A stretch of 64,000 nt of DNA from Planktothrix rubescens CCAP 1459/22 (GCA_904830895.1 LR882958.1:1420001-1484000); one strand, 5' to 3'. Shown: positions 17,809 through 27,739, counted from the first letter of the stretch. The notes: a model not told the origin generated them from the sequence alone. Numbers and translations are program-made.

Positions 17809-18741
17809 ATGAATATAACCGAAGCATTACCTACATTTTTTATTACCTTACGAGAAGGGTTTGAAGCGGCTTTAGTGGTGGGAATTGTTCTAGCTTGTTT
17901 GAAAAAAGCCGAACAAAGTTATCTCAATTCCTGGGTATTTTCTGGAGTGGGAGTAGGAATTATTGCTAGTGCATTTTTTGGTCTATTATTTGGGTGGTTA
18001 ATTCAAGGAATTGCTACGTCTGAACATCCCTACGCTCCAGTTTTTGGCGAATTTTTAGAAGCAGGAATTGGGTTGTTTGCGATCGCCATGTTAAGTTGGA
18101 TGTTAATTTGGATGACTCAACAATCTAAATCCTTAAAATCGGAAGTAGAAGGAGCAGTTAAAGCCGCCATTAATAAAAATAAAACCGCAGCAGGTTGGGG
18201 AATTTTTGGGTTGATTTTTATTGCAGTTTTACGCGAAGGACTGGAAACCGTTATTTTTATCTTAGCTACCTTTGAACAGGGAATTATGCCTGCAATTGGG
18301 GCGGTTTTAGGTTTATTTGTCGCCGCAGGATTAGGAATATTACTCTTTAAGTGGGGGGTAAAAATTAATATTCGTTTGTTTTTTCAAATCATGGGAATTT
18401 TTCTGTTATTAATTGTAGCAGGATTAGTAATTTCAGTTCTCAAACATTTGGATGCGGGAGTAGGAATATTATCCCAAATTAATCCTGAATATGCGGGATT
18501 ATGTTTAACTCAACCTGCTTCTTGTTTATTAGGGAATTTGGTATTAAATACCCAGGGATTTTTACCCGATAAACAATTTCCAGGGATCGTTTTAAAAGCC
18601 TTATTTGGCTATCGAGATCAATTGTATTTTGTCCAAATTGTAAGTTATTTTCTGTTTTTAATTACAGTGGGATGGTTTTATTTACAAGAAGTTAATGGAA
18701 AAGCGATCGCACCCCCAAAAACAGAAAAAACGGTTTCTTAA
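17809..18741 (+). CDS. FTR1-family high-affinity iron permease
   Basis: The 310-residue membrane protein has two REGxE motifs, TLREGFEAAL (R15-E19) and VLREGLETVIF, the iron-translocating signature of Ftr1/EfeU proteins, and about seven membrane helices. I chose the ATG at 17809 because family proteins start just before the first REGxE helix; an upstream ATG at 17740 would add 23 residues (MFLGLVNPGRFSKS...) without similarity. No multicopper oxidase or EfeO/EfeB partner is visible. It follows the bacterioferritin-like gene. Confidence 0.9.
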   Translation: MNITEALPTFFITLREGFEAALVVGIVLACLKKAEQSYLNSWVFSGVGVGIIASAFFGLLFGWLIQGIATSEHPYAPVFGEFLEAGIGLFAIAMLSWMLIWMTQQSKSLKSEVEGAVKAAINKNKTAAGWGIFGLIFIAVLREGLETVIFILATFEQGIMPAIGAVLGLFVAAGLGILLFKWGVKINIRLFFQIMGIFLLLIVAGLVISVLKHLDAGVGILSQINPEYAGLCLTQPASCLLGNLVLNTQGFLPDKQFPGIVLKALFGYRDQLYFVQIVSYFLFLITVGWFYLQEVNGKAIAPPKTEKTVS

Positions 18742-18857
18742 TGTTATTTTAAATTAAGCGATCGCCAATCCCGTTAAACTGGGTATAGATTGTCCGATCA
18801 CCTGGCAATATTGGGTATACTAATAGTAGTCCTGAATTTATCAACCATGAGTAAGTT

Positions 18858-19133
18858 ATGCTAAAGTTCGTGATGGCAGCTTTAGTGGCTTTAGAAATCG
18901 TCTTGCTGAGTTCCTGGGTGATTCCCCCCGCTAATGCCACATCCCCCAATTCAGAAGTGTATATTTGGGATTATGCTTCAGTTGGGAATAGTCAAATGGT
19001 CTGTAAAAAAGTCGTTTTCCATGTCGAAAATCGTCCTTTACCTCCCGGTGTAGAGGTTCAACCTGCAAGGATTGATTCTAGGATTGTTAATGATGTTGAT
19101 TGTAGTCATTTAACCAAACCTATTTTAAAATAA
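18858..19133 (+). CDS. small exported protein of unknown function
   Basis: The 91-residue product opens with a Sec signal peptide: MLKFVMAALVALEIVLLSSW, then a likely AxA cleavage after PPANA (about residue 27). The mature part has two Cys residues (MVCKK and VDCSH) that could form a disulfide. I do not recognise the family. It probably acts in the periplasm or thylakoid lumen. Confidence 0.6.
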   Translation: MLKFVMAALVALEIVLLSSWVIPPANATSPNSEVYIWDYASVGNSQMVCKKVVFHVENRPLPPGVEVQPARIDSRIVNDVDCSHLTKPILK

Positions 19134-19287
19134 AATAGTAAAGGAAAGTAAGTTGAAACCATCCTAAAATTAGGAATATTCAATTTTCTTTCTTTCTTTT
19201 TTTGTTAAATAGTATTTGCTTCCAAATTTGCTCATAAATCAGTCAAATTGACATTTTCATTTTCAATTAAAGTTGCAATCTGATCAA

Positions 19288-20328
19288 TCAATCTTCGTTA
19301 ATAGCAATTTCAAGATTTTTTAATTCTTCTACAATTGTTTCAAATTTAGGGGCATTTCCTAGCATCATACCTTGCATATCTTGGTAGTCCTTTTTAATAG
19401 TCTGAAGCAATTTACCCTCTGGGACTAAATGAAAAGATCCTGGTATCGCCTGATCAAATTTCATCCAAGCTTTGTTGAAAAATAGTTGATTATGCTGATG
19501 AACATTCTCTCTCAATTTAGGATCGGAAATTGCTTTTAGGCCAAACTCAGTTTTATAAATCATCGCCACGTCATAATAATGACGAGAGATTCGTTGGCGA
19601 TCGCTGGGTAAGCGTCCTTCGTCTCTATGTCCACAATACCAACCATGCAAAATCATCACTTTATCCCAGAAGGTTCTTTCTGGTCTAATAGTGATGATAT
19701 TAGGTATTGAAAAGTCCCGGTCTGAAAGTATTTGGTTAATGAAAGGTTTTATGATAAGTTGTTCGTGAGGATCGAGTGCTGAACGACCACCGCCTTCAAG
19801 TTTCACGCGAGGCTGAATATACGCATCGGTACCCTCTGCAAATAGGCTGGGATAATGAAATAAAAGAGTTGATTTGTCTCGATCTTCTGTATCTGTTATT
19901 ACGTTACATTCAGGTGCTAAAGTTGAAGCTATAGCCTCTAAATCTTGCCTCAGTTTGTTACAGATATATTTAGAAGTGGCTTCCATTATATTTTCTGAAC
20001 GGCGCTTTCGTTCTTTCCCAGATATTTCTGGTGTTGTGGGATCTTTGCTTTCATCAAAACCGATATCCTTCGAGAAAACGGTAAAATCAACATCTTCAGA
20101 GAAACGATTGATTAAGCTATATCCTTTTGACAGAGAGGTTCCACCTTTGAATAGAAGCCGAGGATGATCGAAATTAAAGCCATTGTAGAGAATATCAAGG
20201 ACTAAACAAACCCAAAAATCTTTCTCTACATAGCTTGATCGAGTATCAAGATTCTCGGCTTCAGCTTCAAAGACATCTTGGCGCTCCTGTTTAGATAATT
20301 CAAGAAAGTGTTTAAATTCCTGATTCAT
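19288..20328 (-). CDS. AbiEii/AbiGii-family nucleotidyltransferase toxin
   Basis: The 346-residue protein carries the AbiEii nucleotidyltransferase signature: KGGTSLSKGY (about 60-70) followed by FSEDVDFTVF, then the conserved late segment PERTFWDKVMILHG. AbiEii proteins are type IV toxins that use nucleotides and, in some cases, modify tRNA; they block growth on phage infection. The start overlaps the stop of the antitoxin gene by one base (TAATG), so the two are coupled. All core residues are present, so this module looks intact, unlike most toxin-antitoxin pairs in the window. Confidence 0.88.
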   Translation of the reverse strand: MNQEFKHFLELSKQERQDVFEAEAENLDTRSSYVEKDFWVCLVLDILYNGFNFDHPRLLFKGGTSLSKGYSLINRFSEDVDFTVFSKDIGFDESKDPTTPEISGKERKRRSENIMEATSKYICNKLRQDLEAIASTLAPECNVITDTEDRDKSTLLFHYPSLFAEGTDAYIQPRVKLEGGGRSALDPHEQLIIKPFINQILSDRDFSIPNIITIRPERTFWDKVMILHGWYCGHRDEGRLPSDRQRISRHYYDVAMIYKTEFGLKAISDPKLRENVHQHNQLFFNKAWMKFDQAIPGSFHLVPEGKLLQTIKKDYQDMQGMMLGNAPKFETIVEELKNLEIAINED

Positions 20329-20957
20329 TACGCAGCAACACTCACACTTTGAGTAATACTATCTACAATTTTCGCCATCCAAATGGGCAAAAGATCGATA
20401 CCTTTTACCAAGTCTTGCTTAACATTATCAGGCAAACGCGATCGCAAGATATTAATAATTTCCGAGTCGGAAACTACTTTTTTACCAAGCCAATCTAGGG
20501 CTAAAACAACTGTTAACCCTGGACGCTTCAGCCATGACATTAAGTGCTTTTTGGCGTGTTTGATCTGAACAGTACGACCTCCCACATTTAAGATTCTTGT
20601 CGTGCCATTTGTAAGATAAGCCATCTTAGCAGGAACAGCATTTGTCAAGCCTAAACTATTTGCTGCAACGATACCATCTGGCATAAAAATTGTGTGATCT
20701 CGTCTTGCCAGTGCTTTGATCGTGGCATCAATATCCGGTGGGGCTAGACGGTTTAAAATACTGCTCATGCGAGGAAGATCGTATAAGCCTTTGCTTATAC
20801 GTCGCAGTAAACCATCCTTAACTAGACGTGACAGTGCTTTATCTATAGCGCTTCGACTACCCAGGTCAAGGAAATTCTTGGGCGTGCAAACCCAACGGCC
20901 ACGACCATAGCCACGAATCCGCTTCATAATTTTGTCTGCAACTCTAATCATAGTCAT
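20328..20957 (-). CDS. AbiEi-type antitoxin / DUF6088 transcriptional repressor
   Basis: The 209-residue protein has an N-terminal winged helix (RSAIDKALSRLVKDGLLRRI followed by SKGLYDLP) and a C-terminal domain typical of AbiEi proteins. AbiEi represses its own promoter and neutralises AbiEii. The gene precedes the toxin and overlaps it. The region upstream (20958-21105) should contain the autoregulated promoter, shared divergently with the next pair. Confidence 0.82.
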   Translation of the reverse strand: MTMIRVADKIMKRIRGYGRGRWVCTPKNFLDLGSRSAIDKALSRLVKDGLLRRISKGLYDLPRMSSILNRLAPPDIDATIKALARRDHTIFMPDGIVAANSLGLTNAVPAKMAYLTNGTTRILNVGGRTVQIKHAKKHLMSWLKRPGLTVVLALDWLGKKVVSDSEIINILRSRLPDNVKQDLVKGIDLLPIWMAKIVDSITQSVSVAA

Positions 20958-21105
20958 CCTAGTATGGTAAGTTAACCAGCATCTTATCCAAAATTATAGC
21001 AGATTTTTCTGACAAGCACCAATTCAAACTTAAGTGTTGTGACAGTAATCTAACAGGTCAATACTAATTTTGTTAAAATTAATAGCATTGAAAGAGGTAA
21101 TCATC

Positions 21106-21366
21106 ATGAGTATCCGTGACCTTGTTCTCGCTAAATTAGAAGAACTTCCCGAAACTCTGTTACAGGAAGTTAACCAAGCTATTGATAAGATCATTGACCA
21201 AAATCTTGATAAAACGGTTCAGAGTAATGTTGATGAAAAGCTGCTAAAAGCCTGGTTAAAATGGTTTGAAGGAGTCGATCAGTTAGAGATAAAAACTGCA
21301 ACACCCACTAACGAATACCAGCAAATTCTACTCAATAAATATCGCCAGCAAGGTCTAAACCTATGA
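21106..21366 (+). CDS. putative antitoxin of a PIN-domain pair
   Basis: The 86-residue product from ATG 21106 (MSIRDLVLAKLEELPETLLQ) is helical and charged and resembles the small DUF2281-like or VapB-type antitoxins that start with a leucine-rich ExLPExL motif. An in-frame ATG at 21070 would add 12 residues, but AAAGAGGT stands just before 21106. It overlaps the PIN gene by ATGA, the normal coupling for these modules. Confidence 0.6.
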   Translation: MSIRDLVLAKLEELPETLLQEVNQAIDKIIDQNLDKTVQSNVDEKLLKAWLKWFEGVDQLEIKTATPTNEYQQILLNKYRQQGLNL

Positions 21367-21772
21367 TTCTTTGTGATGCAGGTGTTTTACTTTGTCTAGT
21401 TGATTCCAGTCAACCGAAACATCTAGCCTATAGGGGTGCAATTCAAAAATTAACAAAACCTCTGATCACAACCTGGCCATGTTTAACAGAAGCCATGTAT
21501 CTTGCTTTGCATCGTGGCGGTTGGGTTATGCAAAAACATTTAGGTCAACTTCTCTTAAATAAATTACTGACTATTTATGAAATTGAAGAAAATGACTATA
21601 TTCGTTTGTTTGGGTTAATGGAGAAATATATCGACCAATGGATTTAGCGGATGCAACCTTAGTTTTAGTAGCTGAAAAAACAGGGTATCATCAAATTTTA
21701 ACCCTTGATTCTGACTTCTTATTTTATCGAATTGACAATCAGGATACTTTCGATATTATTCAAGTTCCATAA
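21363..21772 (+). pseudogene. PIN-domain (VapC-like) toxin, frameshifted
   Basis: The first part (94 codons, to 21647) starts MILCDAGVLLCLVDSSQPKH, with the PIN catalytic Asp in LCDAG and Glu in LTEAMYLAL, and reads to MEKYIDQW. The domain then continues in another frame from 21638: MDLADATLVLVAEKTGY ... LTLDSDFLFY, ending at 21772. The expected junction is DQPMDLADA. Loss of one CCAA unit from CCAACCAA would give exactly the observed shift. Both remaining active-site Asp residues lie in the second part, so as written the nuclease is inactive. Sequence error remains possible. Confidence 0.8.
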
Positions 21773-21787
21773 TTAAACGTTCATGGT

Positions 21788-21827
21788 CAAAAAATAGTAG
21801 GGAATATGACACCGCCATATCCCCTAC
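21788..21827 (-). terminator. rho-independent terminator of pgk
   Basis: GTAGGGGATATG and CATATTCCCTAC (minus strand; arms 21816-21827 and 21797-21808) form a 12-bp stem with one mismatch and a short loop, followed by TATTTTTTG. It begins 25 bases after the pgk stop. Confidence 0.75.
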
Positions 21828-21852
21828 AAATCGATGTTAACTAAAGCTGAAA

Positions 21853-23049
21853 TTACGCATCATTTAACGCTGCAATTCCAGGTAATACTTTCCCTTCTAA
21901 CAATTCCAAACTGGCGCCACCTCCAGTAGAAATATGGCTCATTTGTTCGCCTAAATTCAACTGTTCAACAGCAGCAACGGAGTCACCACCACCGATAATA
22001 GTAATCGTGCCTGTTTTGGTTAAATCTGCTAAAGTTAAAGCGATCGCTTTTGTCCCGGCGGCAAATTTCTCAAACTCAAAAACCCCCATCGGGCCGTTCC
22101 AAATTACTGTTTTACAGTCGCCTAAAGCTTTTTGGAAAACCTCAATAGAATCGGGGCCAATATCTAATCCCATCCAACCATCGGGAATGTCATTAATGCT
22201 AACGGTTTTTGCTTCCGCATCGGGAGCAAATTTATCCGCAATAATCACATCGGTAGGTAACAGAAAAGCCACGCCTTTTTCTTTGGCTTTCGCTTCTAAT
22301 TCGCGGGCTAATTCCAGTTTATCTTCTTCCACCAAAGAGTTACCCACATTCAAACCGCGAGCTTTATAGAAGGTGAAAATCATCCCACCGCCCAACAGCA
22401 ATTTATCGCATTTATCTAAAAGAGCTTCAATCACACCAATTTTAGAAGACACTTTAGAACCGCCAACAATAGCAGCTAAAGGACGTTTGGGTTCTTCAAT
22501 AGCACCTTGTAAAAACTTGAGTTCTTTTTCAATTAAATAACCCGCGACAGAAGGCAAATAATGAGTTACTCCTTCAGTAGAAGCATGGGCACGGTGGGCG
22601 GTTCCAAAAGCATCATTAACGTATAAATCAGCAACAGAAGCTAATTTTTTCGCAAATTCAGGATCATTATCTTCTTCTTCGGCATAGAAACGGACATTTT
22701 CTAATAATGCCACATCGCCATTTTGGAGTTCAGCAACTCCTTGGGTGACTTCATCCCCAATACAATCGTCAAATTTCTTAACGGGTTTACCTAACAATTC
22801 CGATAACCGGGCTGCCACAGGGGTTAAACGCAGGGACTCGTCTACGCCTTTAGGACGGCCAAAGTGGCTGGTTAAAATCACTTTAGCGCCTTTAGAAGTT
22901 AAATCTTGGATAGTCGGCAGAGCCGCACGAATCCGTGTATCATCGGTAATTGAACCGTTATCTAGGGGAACATTAAAATCAACGCGGACTAATACCCGTT
23001 TCCCAGATAAATCTGATGCGGATAAATCTGCTACAGTTTTTTTTGACAC
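21853..23049 (-). CDS. pgk: phosphoglycerate kinase
   Basis: The 398-residue protein is a full-length Pgk. It has [15 protein letters not shown] (substrate loop), [10 protein letters not shown], the basic patch residues of [24 protein letters not shown] and the nucleotide loop [11 protein letters not shown]. It interconverts 1,3-bisphosphoglycerate and 3-phosphoglycerate, making or spending ATP in glycolysis and the Calvin cycle. It is monocistronic, ends at a good hairpin terminator and is divergent from the usp gene with 165 bases between. Confidence 0.98.
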   Translation of the reverse strand: MSKKTVADLSASDLSGKRVLVRVDFNVPLDNGSITDDTRIRAALPTIQDLTSKGAKVILTSHFGRPKGVDESLRLTPVAARLSELLGKPVKKFDDCIGDEVTQGVAELQNGDVALLENVRFYAEEEDNDPEFAKKLASVADLYVNDAFGTAHRAHASTEGVTHYLPSVAGYLIEKELKFLQGAIEEPKRPLAAIVGGSKVSSKIGVIEALLDKCDKLLLGGGMIFTFYKARGLNVGNSLVEEDKLELARELEAKAKEKGVAFLLPTDVIIADKFAPDAEAKTVSINDIPDGWMGLDIGPDSIEVFQKALGDCKTVIWNGPMGVFEFEKFAAGTKAIALTLADLTKTGTITIIGGGDSVAAVEQLNLGEQMSHISTGGGASLELLEGKVLPGIAALNDA

Positions 23050-23214
23050 AGGATAATCCTCCTAGGATATGTTGTTGTCTAAATCAGATTAAATTTAGGT
23101 GGCATGGGTCAGGTTTCGGACAGTTTAATCCTGTCTGTCAACCCCATCCGGTCTACCACCTAATCGTTCACAGTAAACATTCTACCTAAGTCCGCGTCTT
23201 GGAGATGCGCGATT

Positions 23215-23631
23215 ATGTTTAAAACCATTTTATTTGCTGTTGACCAAAGCCGTGAAGCCCACGAAGCGGCGGTAATTGTGACCAACCTGGTCAAAACCTT
23301 TGGGTCTAGTCTCTATGTTTTGGCGGTTGTGGAACCCAATGCTGAGGTGACCGAACCTCAACCCCATCCTGAACAAATGTCGTCCCCGGAAGCGGTGGCG
23401 GACTTACTAAAACAGGCTCAAACCCTGTTTTCTAAGGATGGTATTGAGGCTCAAATCCTAGAAAAAGAGGGAAAACCCGCTTTTACGATTTGTGACGTTG
23501 CTGATGAAATTAATGCGAATTTAATTGTCATGGGGAGTCGAGGAATTGGTCTGACCGAAGATGGTGCGGCCGATAGCGTTACTAACCGTGTAATTAATTT
23601 GTCTCCCTGTCCTGTCCTGATTGTTCCTTAA
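23215..23631 (+). CDS. universal stress protein (UspA family)
   Basis: A 138-residue single Usp domain: MFKTILFAVDQSREAHEAA at the start, a variable loop, IVMGSRGIGL and NLSPCPVLIVP at the end. The GxxG...S(V/T) pattern suggests an ATP-binding subtype. The specific stress role cannot be read from sequence. It stands alone, divergent from pgk. Confidence 0.92.
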   Translation: MFKTILFAVDQSREAHEAAVIVTNLVKTFGSSLYVLAVVEPNAEVTEPQPHPEQMSSPEAVADLLKQAQTLFSKDGIEAQILEKEGKPAFTICDVADEINANLIVMGSRGIGLTEDGAADSVTNRVINLSPCPVLIVP

Positions 23632-23664
23632 GGGAGGGTGTTGACGGTTGACTGTTAAACTGCT

Positions 23665-23795
23665 CCCTCTAAGAGAGTCCTAAAGGACTCACTACGGTAA
23701 GACACCCGCCCTGCCTCCCCTGCTCCCCCTGCTCCCCCTGCTCCCCCTGCTCCCCCTGCTCCCATGCCCCCTACCTCCCCTGCTCCCCTAACATA
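23665..23795. repeat. dispersed hairpin and CTGCTCCCC minisatellite before the GTPase gene
   Basis: A degenerate copy of the AGTCCTAAAGGACTCACTAC repeat (about 23674-23696) is followed by about seven units of a 9-base CTGCTCCCC repeat (about 23719-23790) that runs up to the start codon of the next gene. A reverse-orientation relative (GGGAGCAGG) occurs near 16335-16360 and 51402-51440. Confidence 0.75.
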
Positions 23796-24632
23796 ATGTC
23801 TATCCAATGGTATCCCGGTCATATTGCTAAAGCGGAACGCACCCTTCAGGAACAACTGAAACGGGTGGACGTGATTTTGGAGGTGCGAGATGCTCGTATT
23901 CCTCTGACGACCCATCATCCCAATGTTCCGCAGTGGGTGGGAAGTAAAATGAAGGTGTTGGTGATTAACCGTATGGATATGATTCCCTCCCATATACAAA
24001 AACAGTGGGAGGAGTGGTTTGAGGAACAGGGGGAAACGGCCTATTTTACGAATTCCAGGTTGGGAAATGGGGTGGATGCGGTGGCGAAAGCTGCCCAAGC
24101 CGCCGGGTCACAAATCAATGAAAAACGGGCCGGACGGGGGATGTTACCCCGTCCTGTGCGGGCGGCGGTAATTGGTTTTCCGAATGTGGGAAAATCGGCC
24201 TTAATTAATCGGTTATTGAATCGGCGAATTGTTGATAGTGCTAGACGGGCGGGGGTGACTCGTCATTTGAAATGGGTGAGAATTTCCGAGACTCTGGAAT
24301 TATTAGATGCTCCTGGGGTAATTCCGACCAAAATCAGAAAAGAGGAAGATGCTTTAAAGTTGGCAATTTGTGAGGATATTGGGGAAGCGTCCTATGAAAA
24401 TTTACAGGTTGCAACGGTATTGATTGAGTTGTTACAGGATTTTAATTTACAGCATTTGTTGGTTTCCCGATATCAATTAGAGTTTACGGCTCTGAGTGGA
24501 GATATCTATTTACAGGAGTTGGCAGAATATAAGCATAAAGGAGATATCGAACGCACTGCCCGTCAAATGTTAAATGATTTTCGCAAAGGTTTATTAGGAA
24601 ATATTGCCTTAGAGTTACCGCCTAATAGTTAG
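23796..24632 (+). CDS. ribosome biogenesis GTPase, YlqF/RbgA family
   Basis: A 278-residue circularly permuted GTPase. The G4 motif NRMD (about 52-55) comes before G1 GFPNVGKSALINRLLN (about 128) and G3 LDAPGVIP. The start MSIQWYPGHIAKAERTLQEQ is the family hallmark. RbgA acts in late assembly of the 50S subunit. The start codon is directly preceded by a C-rich minisatellite rather than a clear ribosome-binding site, which may give weak or leaderless translation. Confidence 0.93.
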   Translation: MSIQWYPGHIAKAERTLQEQLKRVDVILEVRDARIPLTTHHPNVPQWVGSKMKVLVINRMDMIPSHIQKQWEEWFEEQGETAYFTNSRLGNGVDAVAKAAQAAGSQINEKRAGRGMLPRPVRAAVIGFPNVGKSALINRLLNRRIVDSARRAGVTRHLKWVRISETLELLDAPGVIPTKIRKEEDALKLAICEDIGEASYENLQVATVLIELLQDFNLQHLLVSRYQLEFTALSGDIYLQELAEYKHKGDIERTARQMLNDFRKGLLGNIALELPPNS

Positions 24633-24671
24633 TTTTCAGTCAATTGTTTTAACCAGATATAATATCAGTTT

Positions 24672-24935
24672 ATGAACACTTCCCTAATGTCGTCTAATTA
24701 CATTTCTCGCCAATTTTTGATTCAATTTCCTTCCCAACCACAAACCTCTCAATTTCCTCCCCCAAATCTTACTCTGATTGATCAAAAAGGGCAAGATTTA
24801 GTGGAAATTGGAGCCGTTTTATTGGCAATTAGTCTGATTTTAGTGACCAGATTATTGAGCAAAAAAGTAGAATATGCGCTAATTTTTGCTGCAATTGTAA
24901 CGGCTATTTTAGTTCCTCTTTTGTGGTTTTTGTAA
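24672..24935 (+). CDS. small membrane protein of unknown function
   Basis: The 87-residue product has a polar N-terminal half rich in Pro, Gln and Ser and two membrane helices (about 45-61 and 67-86, the latter AAIVTAILVPLLWFL). ATG at 24672 or the in-frame ATG 15 bases later could be the start. I do not recognise a family. It follows the RbgA-like gene by 39 bases and might be co-transcribed. Confidence 0.5.
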   Translation: MNTSLMSSNYISRQFLIQFPSQPQTSQFPPPNLTLIDQKGQDLVEIGAVLLAISLILVTRLLSKKVEYALIFAAIVTAILVPLLWFL

Positions 24936-24948
24936 CCTCAAGAACCAA

Positions 24949-24979
24949 CAGTTAACGGTCAAGTTTTAACCGTTAACTG
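24949..24979. repeat. 11-bp perfect inverted repeat after the small membrane protein gene
   Basis: CAGTTAACGGT and ACCGTTAACTG around a 9-base loop. There is no T-run, so it is a weak candidate terminator or another dispersed repeat. Confidence 0.5.
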
Positions 24980-25036
24980 GGGTAATTTAGGGTTAATTAT
25001 TAACTATTAAAAGGCTGTCCAAAGTCAACCCGAATC

Positions 25037-25249
25037 CTAGTGACAAATTCCGGTAAAAGTTTGACCACTATGCTTAATTTGAACTACACTGTAGTTACCA
25101 AGCAGTGTAAAACTAATCGGACTTCCGGCTTGAGATTTTCCGCTAAAAGTATCGTTGCCTTGATAGGTTGTGGAAGCTAAACCTGCGGGTTCCATTTCTC
25201 CATTAATGGACTCATTGATGGTAACAGAAACGGGTTGCTTTTTCTGCAT
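25037..25249 (-). CDS. hypothetical 70-residue protein
   Basis: It opens MQKKQPVSVTINESINGEME and is predicted mostly beta, with a C-terminal Cys (TGICH). No family is recognised and no strong ribosome-binding site is seen. The length and codon use are plausible but the call could be spurious. It is divergent from the broken DUF1269 gene. Confidence 0.4.
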   Translation of the reverse strand: MQKKQPVSVTINESINGEMEPAGLASTTYQGNDTFSGKSQAGSPISFTLLGNYSVVQIKHSGQTFTGICH

Positions 25250-25308
25250 GGTGTTGTCATCAATGACAGAGGTATAAACGAATCATTCTTTAAGAGGAAT
25301 TTAAAGTT

Positions 25309-25649
25309 ATGGCCACATTAACAGTTTGGAAATTCAATACTGCCGAAGGTGCTGAAACGGCACTTGCTAAGTTAGTCCAACTTGAAAAACAGTATTTAGT
25401 TGAAATTTTGGAACATTAGTTGGAGCACTTTCGGGTCAATTTAACGATTATGGGATTAATGATGACTTTATTAAAAGTGTGCGTGAACAAGTCACAGAAG
25501 AAACCTCTGCCCTATTTTTGCTAACAGGTAAAGTCACGATAGACAAAGTAGAAGAAGCGTTTAAAGATTTCGATAAAGGAGAACTGATTCAGTCTAATTT
25601 ATCAACGGAACAAGAAGCAAAATTGCGAGAGCATTTTGGGGTAGAATAA
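25309..25649 (+). pseudogene. DUF1269-type protein, central membrane region deleted and frame lost
   Basis: The first 36 codons (MATLTVWKFNTAEGAETALA to VEILEH) match the N-terminus of DUF1269 proteins. A stop follows at once. A second frame from about 25424 carries the family C-terminus (NDYGINDDFIKSVREQVTEE, then TSALFLL) to 25649. The glycine-rich membrane hairpin between these parts, about 60 residues in intact relatives, is missing. The simplest reading is an internal deletion that also shifted the frame. Confidence 0.75.
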
Positions 25650-25866
25650 TTAAAAGTTAACCACAAATCAACCCAATTATATTTGATTTTGAGGTTAGAA
25701 ATTATCAAATGTAATTGGATTTTGTCTTAAATATTGATTAAAATCTATCAATATTTAATTTGCATTGATTTTAGTCAATGCAACCTCTGGTAAAAATTTA
25801 TATACAAATCGTTACAAAGTTGAGTACAATGCAATTATTCACGGATAAGTATTTGTTCTTACTGTC

Positions 25867-27555
25867 ATGATGGCGGATCAATTTCCCTGGCTGACTACGA
25901 TAGTCCTGTTCCCACTCCTTGCTTCAGTGCTAATTCCTGTACTGCCTGATCAAAACGGCAAACAGTTGCGCTGGTATGCCCTGGGTGTAGGCATCGCCGA
26001 CTTATTATTAATGTGCTATGTCTTCTTGAAGTATTACGATCCCAGCAGTGCAAATTTCCAACTGGTGGAAAAGTTTCCCTGGGCACCGCAATTGGGTTTG
26101 AACTGGGCCGTTTCTGTTGACGGAATTTCCCTTCCCCTGGTACTTCTGGCTGGACTGGTTACAACTCTATCTATTTTTGCAGCTTGGCAGGTAGACCAAA
26201 AACCTCGTCTGTTCTACTTCCTGATGTTGGTGCTGTATTCGGCCCAAATCGGGGTGTTTGTGGCTCAAGACTTGCTGCTGTTATTTATTGTCTGGGAACT
26301 GGAATTAATTCCGGTGTACCTATTAATTTCCATTTGGGGCGGGCCAAAACGCCGTTACGCCGCAACTAAATTTTTATTATATACGGCCGCTGCCTCTTTA
26401 TTTATCCTGGTGGCTGCCTTAGCAATGGCCTTCTATGGCGGTGGCCCCTTAACTTTCGATATGGTGGAACTGGGTCTGAAGGATTATCCTCTCACCCTAG
26501 AATTATTTACTTATGCCGGGTTATTAATAGCCTTCGGCTTGAAATTGGCGGTTTTTCCCCTACATACTTGGCTCCCGGATGCCCACGGTGAAGCCTCGGC
26601 TCCGGTTTCGATGATTTTGGCTGGAGTGCTCTTAAAGATGGGGGGATACGGTCTGATTCGAGTGAATATGGGGATGCTACCCGATGCCCATATCTACTTT
26701 GCCCCGATTCTGGCAATTTTAGGGGTGGTTAATATTGTCTATGGTGGCTTAAATTCCTTTGGCCAGTCGAATATGAAGCGCCGCTTGGCCTATTCCTCTG
26801 TGTCTCACATGGGGTTTGTGTTGCTGGGAATTGCCTCCTTTACGGATATTGGGGTGAGTGGAGCATTGTTACAAATGATCTCTCACGGTCTGATTTCGGC
26901 GGTGCTGTTCTTCTTGGCGGGTGTTACCTATGACCGCACCCATACTCTGGCTTTGGATGAAATGGGTTATATCGGTAAGGCGATGCCCAGGGTGTTCACT
27001 CTATTTACCGCCGGGGCGATGGCATCTATGGCCTTACCTGGGATGAGTGGCTTTGCTAGTGAGGTGTTGGTGTTTATCGGAATTAGCACCAGCGATATTT
27101 ATAGCACGACTTTCCGAGTGGTAATTGTGGCTTTGGCGGGTGTGGGATTAGTTCTGACCCCGATTTATTTACTGTCAATGCTCCGTCAGTTATTCTATGC
27201 AACGGGTGAAGCGCCTGTTTGTATGTTGGGTGATACGGTTTCCAAAAATTCTGATGACCAAGAGGCATTTTGTTTTGGAACCAGTTGTGTACTGCCCTCG
27301 GAAGCTACTTTTAGTGATGCTCGACCCCGGGAGATGTTCATTGCTGCGAGTTTCCTGGTGCTGATTGTGGGAATTGGGTTATATCCTAAACTGGTGACTA
27401 AGGTTTATGACGCCACAACCGTTGCCCTGAATACTCAGATGCGGGATTCTTATGCTCAAGTGGCTAAGGCTAATCCTGATTTGTATGCTAAAGGGTTTAT
27501 GGCTCCTCGGATTGCTAAACCGGAGGTGGCTTCGGTTTCGGGAATGTTGAAATAG
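25867..27555 (+). CDS. ndhD: NADH dehydrogenase-like complex subunit NdhD (chain 4)
   Basis: The 562-residue, about 14-helix protein is a proton-pumping antiporter-like subunit of NDH-1. It has the conserved quinone/proton channel residues in [37 protein letters not shown] and [16 protein letters not shown]. The longer C-terminus and close match to the NdhD1/NdhD2 type place it in the respiratory and cyclic electron flow complex in thylakoids, unlike the CO2-uptake type NdhD at 42821. ATG ATG at the start leaves the first codon uncertain by one. No other ndh gene is adjacent. Confidence 0.95.
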   Translation: MMADQFPWLTTIVLFPLLASVLIPVLPDQNGKQLRWYALGVGIADLLLMCYVFLKYYDPSSANFQLVEKFPWAPQLGLNWAVSVDGISLPLVLLAGLVTTLSIFAAWQVDQKPRLFYFLMLVLYSAQIGVFVAQDLLLLFIVWELELIPVYLLISIWGGPKRRYAATKFLLYTAAASLFILVAALAMAFYGGGPLTFDMVELGLKDYPLTLELFTYAGLLIAFGLKLAVFPLHTWLPDAHGEASAPVSMILAGVLLKMGGYGLIRVNMGMLPDAHIYFAPILAILGVVNIVYGGLNSFGQSNMKRRLAYSSVSHMGFVLLGIASFTDIGVSGALLQMISHGLISAVLFFLAGVTYDRTHTLALDEMGYIGKAMPRVFTLFTAGAMASMALPGMSGFASEVLVFIGISTSDIYSTTFRVVIVALAGVGLVLTPIYLLSMLRQLFYATGEAPVCMLGDTVSKNSDDQEAFCFGTSCVLPSEATFSDARPREMFIAASFLVLIVGIGLYPKLVTKVYDATTVALNTQMRDSYAQVAKANPDLYAKGFMAPRIAKPEVASVSGMLK

Positions 27556-27557
27556 AT

Positions 27558-27572
27558 AGAAACCGGGTTTCT
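27558..27572. repeat. AGAAACCGGGTTTCT palindrome
   Basis: A perfect palindromic 15-mer (odd-length, central G). It recurs at 38746-38760 and 38797-38811, always between genes, so it is a dispersed repeat family in this genome. Confidence 0.7.
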
Positions 27573-27577
27573 TTTAG

Positions 27578-27620
27578 AATAAGCGATCGCTTTGATTGAA
27601 AAAGGCGATCGCTTATTTTA
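27578..27620 (+). terminator. HIP1-containing hairpin after ndhD
   Basis: AATAAGCGATCGC (27578-27590) pairs with GCGATCGCTTATT (27605-27617) and runs into TTATTTTAT. The stem is built from two HIP1 octamers and probably ends ndhD transcription. Confidence 0.65.
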
Positions 27621-27739
27621 TAGTTAGGGTTGGGGTTAATTTAACCACAAAGACACAAAGACACAAAGGAGTTGTCAAGACTAATCTGCCGATTGCTATA
27701 GAATGTTTTAATATTTAATTGAGGGAGTAGGAAAATCAA

